Source: Prorocentrum cordatum
Taxonomy: Eukaryota > Sar > Dinophyceae > Prorocentrales > Prorocentraceae
Length of the DNA: 64,000 bases
Assembly: GCA_963575745.1 (NCBI GenBank)
Contig: CAUYUJ010001311.1
Span: 1-64,000, forward strand
Direction: 5' to 3'
Below, one piece after another: positions 1 to 9,261 of the stretch. The notes under the pieces are model-generated. The model was given only the letters and a program-made list of their open reading frames with translations. It ran no database searches and was not told where the DNA came from. Numbering within the stretch: the stretch's first letter is position 1; each line of letters opens with the position of its first letter. The position numbers and the translations under genes are program-made.

Positions 1-83
1 CGTCTCCTCCGCTTCCTCCTTCCCCTCATCCCCGCCGCCGTCATCATCCCTCGCATCAACACCCCACGCGCCCTGGAATACCA

Positions 84-320
84 TCGATACGTCATCGATA
101 CGTCATCGATGCGTCATCGATGCGTCATCGATGCGTCATCGATGCGTCATCGATGCGTCATCGATGCGTCATCGATGCGTCATCGGTGCGTCATCGGTGC
201 GTCATCGGTGCGTCATCGGTGCGTCATCGATGCGTCATCGATGCGTCATCGATGCGCCATCGATGCGTCATCGATGCGTCATCGATGACGCATCGGCGAC
301 GCATCGATGACGCATCGATG
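84..320. repeat. 11-bp satellite array CGATGCGTCAT with internal inversion
   Basis: About twenty copies of the 11-mer CGATGCGTCAT run head to tail, with GATACGTCAT variants at the left edge and GGTGCGTCAT variants near 180-230. Near 285-290 the orientation flips to ATGACGCATCG, so the two arms are inverted and could fold back. The array ends a few bases before the exon acceptor at 330. Shorter copies recur at 1268-1475, 4290-4340, 7130-7200 and 10440-10500. Confidence 0.9.
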
Positions 321-330
321 ACAACCCGAG

Positions 331-439
331 GTCAAGCAGCAGTTCTCCGAGTCCGAGATCGAGAACGGGTGCGAGCCTGGCAAGGTCAAGCTCCTCAAGG
401 ATCGCCGCTCCTCTCCCCGTCCACATCGTCTCTCCATCC

Positions 440-487
<48 letters not shown>

Positions 488-737
488 GTCCACCTCCTCT
501 CTATCGTCCCGTCTCTGCGGTCGGCCCCTGTCGCCGACGCCCGTCTTCGTTCAGTTTTAATCACCAGCTCTACATGTGCCGTGCCCGCAGGACGCTGTCG
601 ACAGGCTGGACAATATCCTCGCCACCGCCATCCATACCAACGAGGTCCAGAGGAATACGGCCACTGGAGGCAAGTCGACCGCCGCCAAGCCAAAAAAGAA
701 ACCAAGGGCAGCCGCGAAGGCGAAAACTGATGCTTAA
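331..737 (+). CDS. 3' terminal two exons of an unidentified gene (partial)
   Basis: Two short segments read as exons of one protein tail. The first, 331-399, is 23 codons (VKQQFSESEIENG to KVKLLK). The second, 591-737, is 48 codons plus TAA, beginning DAVDRLDNILATAIHTNEV and ending in a Lys/Ala-rich basic tail (KKKPRAAAKAKTDA). Joining 399 to 591 keeps the frame. The intron would start GA (AAG|GATCGCC) and end CCCGCAG|GAC, which fits the GA-AG introns known in dinoflagellates. Upstream, the first exon follows AG at 329-330, directly after the CGATGCGTCAT satellite, so the satellite would be intronic. The intron 400-590 contains a (CT)n tract. The gene starts outside the window. I do not recognise the family; the charged helix and basic tail suggest a nucleic-acid-binding or nuclear protein, but that is only a guess. 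Confidence 0.55.
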
Positions 738-1930
738 GTGTGCTCGTGTGTATTGTCTGGCTTCGCTGGTGTGATGGGGTATTCTCTCGGTGACGCACGC
801 TGATCACTCTAGAGCAGTGGGGTGGTTGCACAGCCGCGCATATTTTCATTGGTGTCAGCACAGCTTTGGGCACCGCGACTTGTTGGCGCCGAGCCTTGGT
901 GTAGGGTACGCGTCTTGGAAGACGCCATTCAAGCGCACTGTTACTGTGCTGGCATCGCGTGCACGGTGCGTGCGTGGCACTTATGCGTTGCCGAGGCGCG
1001 CCAGTTTCGCCTCAGCGTGGCGTGCTGCCACGCGCCAGCAGTCGACTGTGCGACGTTCAGATCGCGCGATGCGACTGGTGCTGCTCCGCGGGGCCCCGAT
1101 TGGCGAGGGCACAGGCGACCGACGACGTGGCGGGGACTTGATGGGGACTACGAATTTCCAAGAAACCGTCAAACAATTCTTAGGATGTCTTAGAATTTCC
1201 TGAAATTTCTAGAAATTTCTGAAAATGTTCAGAAATTTCTAGATTTGAACCGACAATTCTCAATCTGACCCGATCCCGGACCGATGACGGACCGATGACG
1301 GACCGATGACGATGACGTGCGATGATGTCCGATGACGTCCGATGACGTGGTTGCGATACCCTATATATATATATACAAAAACGCTCGATGACGTGCGATG
1401 ACGTTCGATGACGTCGACGTCGCACCGATGACGGACCGATGACGGACCGATGACGGACCGATGGCGGACCGATGGCGGGCAGACACAGGCCGACGAGAGG
1501 CGAAAATCAACGCAGTGGCCCCGCGGACGGCAGTATTTTCATCTTGGATTCCCGCGGCGGTGCGTTGGCCGCGGAGTGGTGTCGAGCAAATGGCCGCTCG
1601 TGTAGCTTCTTTCTCCTTCTTGCACCGCCCACTGTTCTGCTGTCGCACTCGCTCGTCAGCATCCGCCCCCTCGCCTGAACCAATTTCTCTACCTCGCTCG
1701 TCCTCCACGCCCAAGGTCTCCTGTTTCTCCTGCTCCTCTTTCTCACCCCCTCTCTTTTCATGCACGGGTTGCTTCTGAACTGGCGGTAGTGATGGATATG
1801 GCGTGCTGAACGGCACGGGTAGAGGGGTGAAGGGAGGGAGGTGATGGGATGGCGGACGCGAGATGGATGATGGTATGCTGCTAATGATGGTGATGGGTTC
1901 AGATGAACGTTCACCGCGTTGACCTGACCG
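738..1930. other. intergenic: 3' flank, short tandem repeats, no gene seen
   Basis: No exon with convincing codon pattern was found. 1180-1245 has a degenerate GAAATTTCT repeat. 1268-1475 has CGATGACG/GGACCGATGAC repeats related to the 11-bp satellite, interrupted by a short (TA)n at about 1364-1375. 1476-1930 is unstructured GC-rich DNA. Confidence 0.6.
1268..1475. repeat. CGATGACG / GGACCGATGAC tandem repeats
   Basis: Two short arrays, about 1268-1345 and 1383-1475, of 8-11 bp units (CGATGACG, GGACCGATGAC) are separated by a small TA tract. They share the CGATG core with the 11-bp satellite at 84-320. Confidence 0.8.
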
Positions 1931-1933
1931 CTG

Positions 1934-4900
1934 ATGCCGCTGATGCTCAAGCGCCACTCAAAGGCGTCACGCCGCCGCACAATCTCGCCACCCGTGCCAG
2001 CCCACGTCCAGTCCGAGTCCGGTGATGCGCTGCTCCACCAACTTCAGAAGCTCTATTGTTGTGGTGAGTTAACTGCCAAGAGTTTCTGCGAGATCAGTTA
2101 CCACGCCAGCAAGGCTGGCGCCGTGGGTGACGTGAAACGCTGGGGGATGGCCCCCCAACCTTCGTGGAACACTGGTCATTATTCCCGACATATCGAAAAA
2201 CAAATACGTGGACTCGGGCTGGTTACAGTTCAACCTGTTGTCTTAGATGTTCCTTGTCAGACTCGCCAGACACGATCTCGCTCAACTGCGCAGATTGCGG
2301 TGCGCCCGTTTCACGAGCTGCTCCGAGAAGAGGTTACCACGCCATTGGTCGAATCTGACTTTCGACGACAAATGATGTCCAAACAGTGGCCGACTTCTGT
2401 CCGAGAACATGTCGTGGTCACGGAAGCAGGTCCTTGCGAGTTGGTCATCCCAGTCGGGGTATATGTTGATTCTGCCCAATATGGTGGTGCTGCTGGTGCT
2501 GGGCGGACCAAATCAATTCTAGTTATCTCCATCGTCAATTTTATCAGTGGTCTTCGCCACATTAGGATAGTGTTCCGCAAGCACGTTGCGCGTCGCTGCG
2601 GGTGTAGAGGGCACTGTTCTTACAATCGGTTGTTCACCTTCTTGCGGTGGTCCCTCGATGCATTGGCAGCTGGCATCTTTCCATCAACTACCTGGGACAA
2701 TGCCCGCTGGCCTGACAGGGAATCAGCCAGGCGGGAGAGTGGTGGCACCGCCTTGGGATTCAAAGCCGCGTGTTGCTACCTCATGTGCGACTGGGAGGGG
2801 CTGGTGTCGTTCTACAATATTCCGTCTTGGAAGTCTTCGTTGCACTGCTGTCCCCTCTGCGACGCCAACTCGGAGAACCTGCACTATTACAGGACTGCGT
2901 TTTTTTTTTGTTTTGTAGAGGCGCGTGCCAAAGTGCGTGAAATGATGATGTCAGAATACGAGTGATGTTCGAACGGGAACGGGTGGGCTGGGATGGTGGC
3001 AAGGTGGCAAGGACGGAGGCGGATGGATGATGATGAGATCGGGTGGGTCAGGGGGATGAGGAGGAACACGTGGAGGAGGACGCGGGGGGGCCCTCCCATC
3101 CCCCCCCCTCCCTCCTCCTCCTCCTCTTCCTCCACCTCCTCCTCCTCTTCCTCCTCCTCGTCCTCCTCATCCTCCTCCTCTCCTCCACCTCCTCTTCCCC
3201 CCCCTCCTCCTTCGGCGTCGCTTTGCAAGCAAGGCAGCGGCCCCAGCCTTCTTGAGAATGAATACGATCTTCCCTGGGAGAATCACGACGATGGTGACCA
3301 CCTGGACGCGACTCGGCAGGCCGAGATATATGTTTATGTTGGAACGGATGAAGAAAAGGCGCGACTGTGGGATGATGCATGTATGTTTTTCGATCGGAGG
3401 AAGGGCAAAGGTCGAGGGCTCACCGTGGGATGTGACACTGAGGCGCTCAATGAACGGAGTGCCCCCCTGCAAAAAAAACGACCTCCTACTTCCCCAGCCT
3501 GGCTTAGAGGACGTCGGTAATTATGCTGTTGTACAAACGCCAGTCTGGCTGAAGTTCTGGAGACCGTCCAGGGCAACGATCACCACGTTGGGATCCCCCG
3601 TCTTGGAGGCTGGGCTTGGTGTGTCTATCGTGAGTAGCTACGGTATCGATTTCTTGCACACTGTGGCGCTGGGTGTTATGCAATCTGTTGTCGTAGCAAT
3701 CATGTGGGCGTTGGTTCAATCAACGTTGTTCGTTCCCCGTGGTACAAATCAGGATGCTCGGTGGCCGATTGGGTTCGGACGTTTGAATGTACTTCTGGGG
3801 GAGTGGTATGCGTCAGAGAAAAGCCATGGTCGACGCCCGAATGAGGTCGAAAGCCTCGCCCCCACAATGTTCGGTTTGCCAGCCAAGCACTCTTGTAAAC
3901 TCAAAGCAGCAGAGACAGTGGACATGTTTCGTTTTTGCGCTGAGATTCTGATGCCAACCTTCGCCCGCCGACTTCCCCGTGGTGCTGTGCTCAAGAGGAG
4001 TGCCGACTCGTTGCTCGAATGGGCCAATGAACTATCGGCATGCCCAGACGTACCGTCCCCAGAACAGTGTGATCGTTTGGAAAACTTGGCTCTTCGACAT
4101 CTTGTCGGACTTAGGCGCTCAGGGATCCCGCGGAAGCCGAAGCACCACCTGTTTTGGCACATGAACAAAAGGAACCAATATCACCCAACTGCCCTCTGAC
4201 TCCCCCTCCTGCTCCTGCTCCTCTGTATCCTTCCCAACCGCTGCTCTCTTGACGGGGTCCCGATCCCTCGCTCACCCCTGCCCGTCTGGTGATGCATCGG
4301 CGAAGCATCTGTAACGCGTCGGCGATGCGTCGGCGATGGGGGGGTGCACGCAGGCGGGGGGCGCGGGCCTCGCGTCCGGCGACGCGCGCGGCGACGTCGC
4401 GCCTGGCAGTCCGGCAAGGGGGGCGCAGGGGCGAGGCGGAGGAGGAGAGGAGGCGGAGGAGGAGGGGGAGGAGGAGGAGGAGGAGAACGAGGACTGAGGA
4501 GGAGGAGGAGGAGGAGGAGGAGGAGGAGGAGGAGGAGGAGGAGGGAGTGAGGAGGAGGAGGAGGAGAAGGAGGAGGAGGAGGAGGAGGAGGAGGAGGAGG
4601 AGGAGGAGGAGGGGGGGGGAATGAGGAGCAGCATCAGCAGCAGGAGCAGCAGCAGCATCAGCAGCAGCGGCATTTGATCCATGCTCCCCCCGCTCCTCCT
4701 CCCTCCCTCCCTCGAATCCTCGTCCTCCTCCCCCTCCTCCTCTCTCTCCTCCACCCCCCCCTCCCTCCTCCTTCCCCTCTCCTCCACCCTCCTCCTCGAT
4801 GGCCTTAGATGACTCCACCCCCTGGACGCCCCCCCCCCCCCCCCTCTCCTGGGGCCACTCTGAAGCCCACCGCTTCCATTTGCCATCCTTTGAGGATCCG

Positions 4901-5066
4901 TATTCAGGGGCACCCTCGCATTTATGCTACGTGGAAAGACGAGACGCTCAATGCTCTCCTAGCCAATTTGGCTGAAGCATCCCACGCAGCGGCATTCGAA
5001 CGAGGCGTGTTCAACCGCCTGGATCTCCAGGTGGCGCTGGGCATAGGCGTTGGTCGATCTTCCTGA
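1934..5066 (+). CDS. transposase-like protein of a multicopy dinoflagellate family, three exons, one frameshift
   Basis: I reconstruct exons 1934-2892, 3247-4171 and 4895-5066. Both introns are GA-AG: TACAG|GACTGCG to CCCCAG|C, and AAAAG|GAACC to TTTGAG|G. Both joins keep the frame and rebuild continuous family-like text (LHYY-SLLENEYDLPW; WHMNK-RIRIQGHPRIYATW). The start is ATG at 1934. Visible motifs resemble a DDE enzyme: YVDSAQYGG (first Asp), a CPLC zinc-like pair, DFLHTVALGVMQ (second Asp) and WKDETLN (acidic third position) in the last exon. The layout resembles fungal/plant TNP-type (CACTA/Plavaka/KDZ) transposases; that link is inference. Exon 2 changes frame at an A8 run (3471-3478): upstream reads in the exon 1 frame, downstream is shifted by one. 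This is either an assembly error or a disabling indel. Predicted length is about 685 residues. An ORF starts in an overlapping TGATG at the stop codon. The function, DNA transposition, is inferred. Confidence 0.6.
2893..3246 (+). other. intron 1 of the transposase-like gene, with CTC triplet repeats
   Basis: It begins GACTGCG followed by a T10 run and ends GGCCCCAG. About 3105-3205 is a (CTC)n/(TCC)n tract with CCCCCC interruptions. The boundaries are set by frame continuity and by resumption of family-like protein sequence. Confidence 0.55.
4172..4894 (+). other. intron 2 of the transposase-like gene, with opposed GAG and CTC tracts
   Basis: It begins GAACCAATATC and ends CATCCTTTGAG. Inside are CGATGCGTC-like satellite units (about 4290-4340), a (GAG)n tract (about 4437-4618), a CAG/CAGCAT stretch (about 4625-4672) and a CTC-rich tract (about 4680-4800). 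The purine and pyrimidine tracts are inverted relative to each other and could pair in the transcript. Confidence 0.55.
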
Positions 5067-5282
5067 TGGCTTGCGCCGTGCTTCTTGCGGCGCTGATGGT
5101 GGTGCACGTCAGCGCGACTGTCGACCCCGCAGTTCCAGAGTGGGTCGCGCAGCTGGCGTCGACGAACGCCGACCAGACACGCTTCGGGACATTACAGTTC
5201 GTTGCGAGTACTGTTCCTGGCTTGCTTCGCTCAGGATCGATAGTGGCATAAGCTCAACGCATTCGCTCCTGGGTGTCTGTAA

Positions 5283-6233
5283 ACCCGTGCGCGACGGTTG
5301 GATTCGCCTTGGAACTCGTCGCGCTCGCACGGGCGCATATACCTACGAGCATATGCCACGCACCTTCCCCCAGGCAAGATCGCCACAGACCTTGACTTCG
5401 CTCATATCTTCAGTGGGCGGGATAGCCCAGGCAAAGCAATGCTGCGGAGAGGATACAACGTGGGCTCCTTCGACATTATTAACCATGTGTCGCAAGACAT
5501 AACCACGTGTGCAGGGATGCTGTGGTGCGCAATCTTGTGTTTCCGCGTGCGTCCGAAGGGGTTCGTGCATTTCGGCGTGGACTGTCGAAGCTATGCGTGG
5601 ATCAGCCGATGGCAGAGTGGCAGGTCGTCTGATGATCCCGTTGGGAATGATTCGTACACTCTCGTCAACGTTGGGAACACCATGAAGTTGTTCGTGAGTT
5701 GGGTGTGCACGCACTTAAGTCTGGCACGTGTTTACATTTCAATCGAGCAACCCACCACCTCAATTTTTAAGCACCACCCTGCGTTTCTCTCGCTCAAGAA
5801 GCGTGTTACTATCAATACGATCTGCACGTGGTTGGGTGCATTTGACCGCTCCCTGCCAATCCCCAAGGCCGTGCATATCTTTACGTGCGCTTCGCGCCAG
5901 CACATCTGGCGCACACTTCGCCAGGGGACGCATCGGTGCCAGCCCCCCCCCCACCCCCTAGATGTATACAGAAATCGAGGACGCACGCTGCCTCTTGTGC
6001 ACCCGACGTGGTGTGTGGATACCACTGTTCCCATCGATGTAGCGAAGCGTTTTTTGCGGCGTAGCATGCCGACAAAGATGCATCAGCCGAAGCGTCGCGA
6101 GGCAGTCTGGCGGATGGACGGCACGTATGTCGTGGGAGGTTCCGCTTTGAAAGGCACTGGCACGTACCCGAGGGCGTTCGGCGAGAGCATGGCCAAGATG
6201 GCAATTCATCTTTTGGGAGACGCCACTCCCTGA
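5283..6233 (+). CDS. C5-methyltransferase-like fold protein (multicopy dinoflagellate family), probably inactive
   Basis: The frame is open from just after a TAA at 5280-5282 to TGA at 6231-6233. There is no convincing ATG before coding text begins, so an acceptor AG around 5345-5390 may start this exon; the N-terminus is unknown. The order of motifs resembles cytosine-C5 methyltransferases: a motif-I-like glycine-rich segment (FSGRDSPGKAMLRRGYNV then FDI), a motif-IV position reading GVDCRSYAW where active enzymes have Pro-Cys, and IEQP in place of the ENV/EQP motif VI. A C-terminal GTYPRAFGESMAKM segment is duplicated downstream in decayed form. The lost Pro at motif IV suggests SAM-binding ancestry without normal methylation, or a different methyl acceptor. 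It lies directly 3' of the transposase-like gene in the same orientation, so it may belong to the same mobile unit. The fold assignment is inference from motif order. Confidence 0.5.
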   Translation, partial: TRARRLDSPWNSSRSHGRIYLRAYATHLPPGKIATDLDFAHIFSGRDSPGKAMLRRGYNVGSFDIINHVSQDITTCAGMLWCAILCFRVRPKGFVHFGVDCRSYAWISRWQSGRSSDDPVGNDSYTLVNVGNTMKLFVSWVCTHLSLARVYISIEQPTTSIFKHHPAFLSLKKRVTINTICTWLGAFDRSLPIPKAVHIFTCASRQHIWRTLRQGTHRCQPPPHPLDVYRNRGRTLPLVHPTWCVDTTVPIDVAKRFLRRSMPTKMHQPKRREAVWRMDGTYVVGGSALKGTGTYPRAFGESMAKMAIHLLGDATP

Positions 6234-6690
6234 TTATCAATGTGGCAGGAAGGGAGAGGAGATGAAGGGAGAAGATCGGACGGAGGGAGAGGAGAGGACG
6301 GCAGCCCTACGCATTTTAGCAACGATGTGTCACATCGTGAATTAGTTGCTTGAACTTGCTCGCGTGCGCAAGCATGCGGCTTCAGTCGAAGCGCCCTGAT
6401 ACTGTTTGAACACGGACGGCAATGATGCCGCGGGACGTGCAGCGCCGGACGCGTTGGCACCTACCTGATAACATGTACCTTGAGCATGACCAAGATGGCC
6501 AGCCATCTGTTGGGCGAGTGCACGCCCTGATCTCTTTGTGGGATACGGGGGAAGAGGTAATCATAATGATGGCGGGTGGCTCCCGTGCGTACGCGAGCGA
6601 CGTATGACGTCGTGAATTAGCTCACTGCAGTATGCCGCGTGTGTAAACATGGTGCTCAATCCTGTCGACGTTCGACTCTGGTTGAAATTG
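6150..6690 (+). repeat. decayed tandem duplication of the 3' end of the methyltransferase-like ORF
   Basis: About 6150-6420 and 6445-6690 align as two imperfect copies. CCAAGATGGCAATTCATCTT is followed by TTGGGAGACGCCACTCCCTG in the first; the second has CCAAGATGGCCAGCCATCTG, then TTGGGCGAGTGCACGCCCTG. Both continue into a CGTGAATTAG segment. The second copy has no open frame. Confidence 0.55.
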
Positions 6691-6699
6691 GTCCGCGTC

Positions 6700-7425
6700 G
6701 CCTGTCGCTCACCCCCTGCAGCTCGCAAGATCTCTCCTGCTCATCCTCGCATCACTGATCCGCCTCCACCTCCGTATCTTTCTCACCGCCTGTCGCTCAC
6801 CCCCTGCAGCACGCGCCCCATCTCCTGCTCATCATCCTCTTCCTGATCCGTCTCGTCCTTCTCCTCCTGCCCCTCATCCCCCCCCCCATCCTCCCCCCCC
6901 CCCTCCTCCTCTCCCTCCTCCTCCTCGGGGCGACCCTCTTCATCCGCATTCCCCCCTGCGGTCTCCCTGAACAGCCATCTAATTCAACAACAGGCGCTGG
7001 CCCTGTGACATCCTGCTCGCTCTCTGGCGCAAGGCCCCCGTCTCATCTCGCCGTTCGGTGCCAGACCCCTGGGGTGGAGATTGCGGGAACCCTAAGCCAT
7101 CCCGCTGCCCCCCGCCTAACCCTCCTGGTTCGATGCATCGGCGTTGTGTCATCGATGCGTCATCGATGCCGTCATCGATGACGGTGCCGATGCGTCGCCG
7201 ATGTCTCGCAAACTGCAACCCTCCGACTGGCGACCGACGACCAACAGCGACGACCACGGTGGACGACGGTCGACGAGACGACGAGGACGACAGTCGCGAC
7301 TGCGACGATGAAGATGTCAATGGCACCAACGTGGAAACCCGTTTGTCCTTAGACGTCTGTTGGGCTCGAGGCTCGCGTGGTGAGTTGCTCGTTTCTCTAC
7401 GCGCGGCGAGCCCGCGAGACGCGCC
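6700..7425. other. intergenic: C-rich DNA and a short 11-bp satellite copy
   Basis: Two CACCCCCTGCAG-containing repeats lie near 6709 and 6800, followed by poly-C/CTC DNA to about 6960. A short CGATGCGTCAT block with inversion lies at 7130-7200. A weak open frame runs 7250-7425 toward the next gene, but I do not claim it as coding. Confidence 0.5.
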
Positions 7426-8238
7426 ATGTCTTTCGGAGGCAGCCCGCGCTCCGCGAACTGGAGCACCTCTCCAGGAAGCACGAAGAACGCTTACATCATG
7501 CATTGCTACGTGCCGCAGTGCAACACCTGGATCAAGCTGAACGTTCAGAAGACGAAGCCCCACGAGGTCAACAAGCAGACCTTCGAGGAAGTCGCCCAGG
7601 AGATCATCTGCAATATCGAGTACGTCATGGCTAAGAACATCCTGGTTGAGCTCAAGCACCGCTTGAGCGTTTTCGAACAGGAGGACGACAAGGATATCAT
7701 CTTGCACAGGTGCTCTGCGCAGCAGCCTCGCGGCGATCCGTTGCAGGGTGATGACCAGGTCTTCTACTTGACGTGGCTCGTGGCTTGGACGGCGAACAGC
7801 GGCGTCGTGCTGGACAAGGCTGCCGAGGAAGGTCTCCACTCACAGGAGGAGCCGCTCCTGCGCTGGGTGTACATGGGGCCATCGGACCCGACGAACCTAC
7901 TATCGGTGCTGGTCTACATCGAGCCGTGCAACCATTGGCAAGAAGTGCGGCTGCCAAACCGTCAGCTCACCACGAACGGGCAGGTCCGCACGACGGTCAA
8001 GGACATGAAGATCACCATCATGAGCCACTTCGAGGCTGTGAAGGTGAACAACAACTTTACCCTGGAGTTCTCGCCGAACCACATCGAGATCCGCCGTTGC
8101 GCGGGCAGCCTCCCTGTGGGCGAAGCGCTCTTGGACGGCGATGTCGTGACGGATAACAAAAGGTGGTATTACGTGACGGCTGACAGGATGGTCCAAGAGT
8201 TAAGGGCCTTGCAGGCCGCGAAGGATGATATCCAGTGA
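7426..8238 (+). CDS. hypothetical protein, 270 aa, intact
   Basis: A single uninterrupted frame runs from ATG 7426 to TGA 8238. C/G-ending codons are strongly preferred (AAG, GAG, CTG, ATC), which is typical of dinoflagellate coding sequence and unlike the surrounding repeats. The N-terminal ~20 residues are Ser/Gly-rich. The remainder looks like a soluble mixed alpha/beta protein: MHCYVPQCNTWIKLNV near residue 25, an acidic EQEDDKD around residue 86, TWLVAWTANSG around 115, WVYMGPSDPTNLLSVLVYI around 147, and a charged C-terminus ending RALQAAKDDIQ. I see no signal peptide, membrane span or recognisable catalytic motif. No intron is needed. It could be a single-exon, retroposed or TE-derived gene. 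I do not recognise the family. Confidence 0.65.
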   Translation: MSFGGSPRSANWSTSPGSTKNAYIMHCYVPQCNTWIKLNVQKTKPHEVNKQTFEEVAQEIICNIEYVMAKNILVELKHRLSVFEQEDDKDIILHRCSAQQPRGDPLQGDDQVFYLTWLVAWTANSGVVLDKAAEEGLHSQEEPLLRWVYMGPSDPTNLLSVLVYIEPCNHWQEVRLPNRQLTTNGQVRTTVKDMKITIMSHFEAVKVNNNFTLEFSPNHIEIRRCAGSLPVGEALLDGDVVTDNKRWYYVTADRMVQELRALQAAKDDIQ

Positions 8239-8349
8239 TGCCGCAGACTATGTCCTGCAGTGAATCTGTGCTGCATGCAGGCTCTCGCATTCTTTCAAGC
8301 TGCACCTTTGGCAGCAACATCAGCGGCTGGGTTTCCAGCTGCGGGCGGT

Positions 8350-8640
8350 GAGCCACGCGTGTCGCGAGGCGCTTCAGCCCAAGTAACTACACGAGGGAAG
8401 GGAGGAATGAAGGAATGACGGAAGGGAGAGCCAGGAGATGCAGACGGGAGGGCGAGCCATGGGAGGCAGACGGGAGGGCGAGCCACGCGTGCCGCGAGGC
8501 GCTTCAGCCCAAGCAACTACAGGATCATAACATTTTTAGCCGAGAGCCAGCCGCAGCCAGTCGTGCGAGGCGCCAGTCGCAGCCAACCGTGCGAGGCGCC
8601 AGTCGTAGCCAGTGCACCGCGCGAGGCGCAAGTCGAGTCC
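8350..8640 (+). repeat. 41-bp direct repeat plus ~26-bp GCGAGGCGCCAGTCG tandem repeats
   Basis: 8350-8390 and 8480-8520 are a 41-bp direct repeat (GAGCCACGCG ... AACTAC) with two mismatches, 130 bp apart. A 19-bp CAGACGGGAGGGCGAGCCA is repeated at 8441 and 8467. 8544-8636 holds about three to four degenerate ~26-bp units containing GTGCGAGGCGCCAGTCG. Confidence 0.8.
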
Positions 8641-9261
8641 GTTCCTGCCAGTCAAATGCCCAGCTCGACCAGCTTCGACGTGTAAGCCACTCCTCATCAA
8701 CCACCTCCTCACCCTCTGTCGTGTGAGGCCACTCCTCCCCGACTGTCGCTCGAAGCACGCTCCAACCTCAATTTGCGTCGCGTTGGATGGAGGGAGCTTC
8801 ACTTCAAAATTGGGCCCTGGTCAGCGATTTCGATATGCATCGACTGGATTGCGTCATCTCAACGATCGATGGCGATTTTATTGCAACCAGCCCGCCCCTT
8901 CCTCCCGCAGTTCTCGGCGCGGGAGTCCAGTTGCATTGCGTGGCTTGCGTTGCATCGCTGACCAGCTCAGCGGATCGATGACGGCTCGCTCCAAAGACCC
9001 CCCGACCCCCGTCGGCGATTAAGAAAACAACCCGCGACGAGCGAGATATACAGAACATGATATATATATATATATATAGAGAGAGAGAGGGTGGGGGAAC
9101 AACCACACCACAAGCACATAGATCGAGCCATACATAGCGTGCAACAGCATCGCTAACATGTTTTAAACGCTGAGAAACGCGATGGTGGTCTAGCTGCTTT
9201 GGCTCGAATATGGGTTTCGTCGAGCCTACTGTTTTTTTACATCCCGACTCGCACCGAGAGC
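8641..9261. other. intergenic, with TA/GA microsatellite and possible trans-splice acceptor before the next gene
   Basis: No gene seen. 9058-9090 is (TA)n followed by (GA)n. Just before the ATG at 9262, a T7 run and pyrimidine-rich DNA lead to CACCGAG at 9252-9258 and then AGCATG. This is a plausible spliced-leader acceptor for the downstream gene, though trans-splicing is only inferred. Confidence 0.4.

Noticed and set aside
5066-5251. 61-codon ORF with a signal-peptide-like start after TGATG
   Set aside because: The hydrophobic N-terminus is suggestive, but the frame ends before the methyltransferase-like ORF and is not in its frame. Kept only as a remark.
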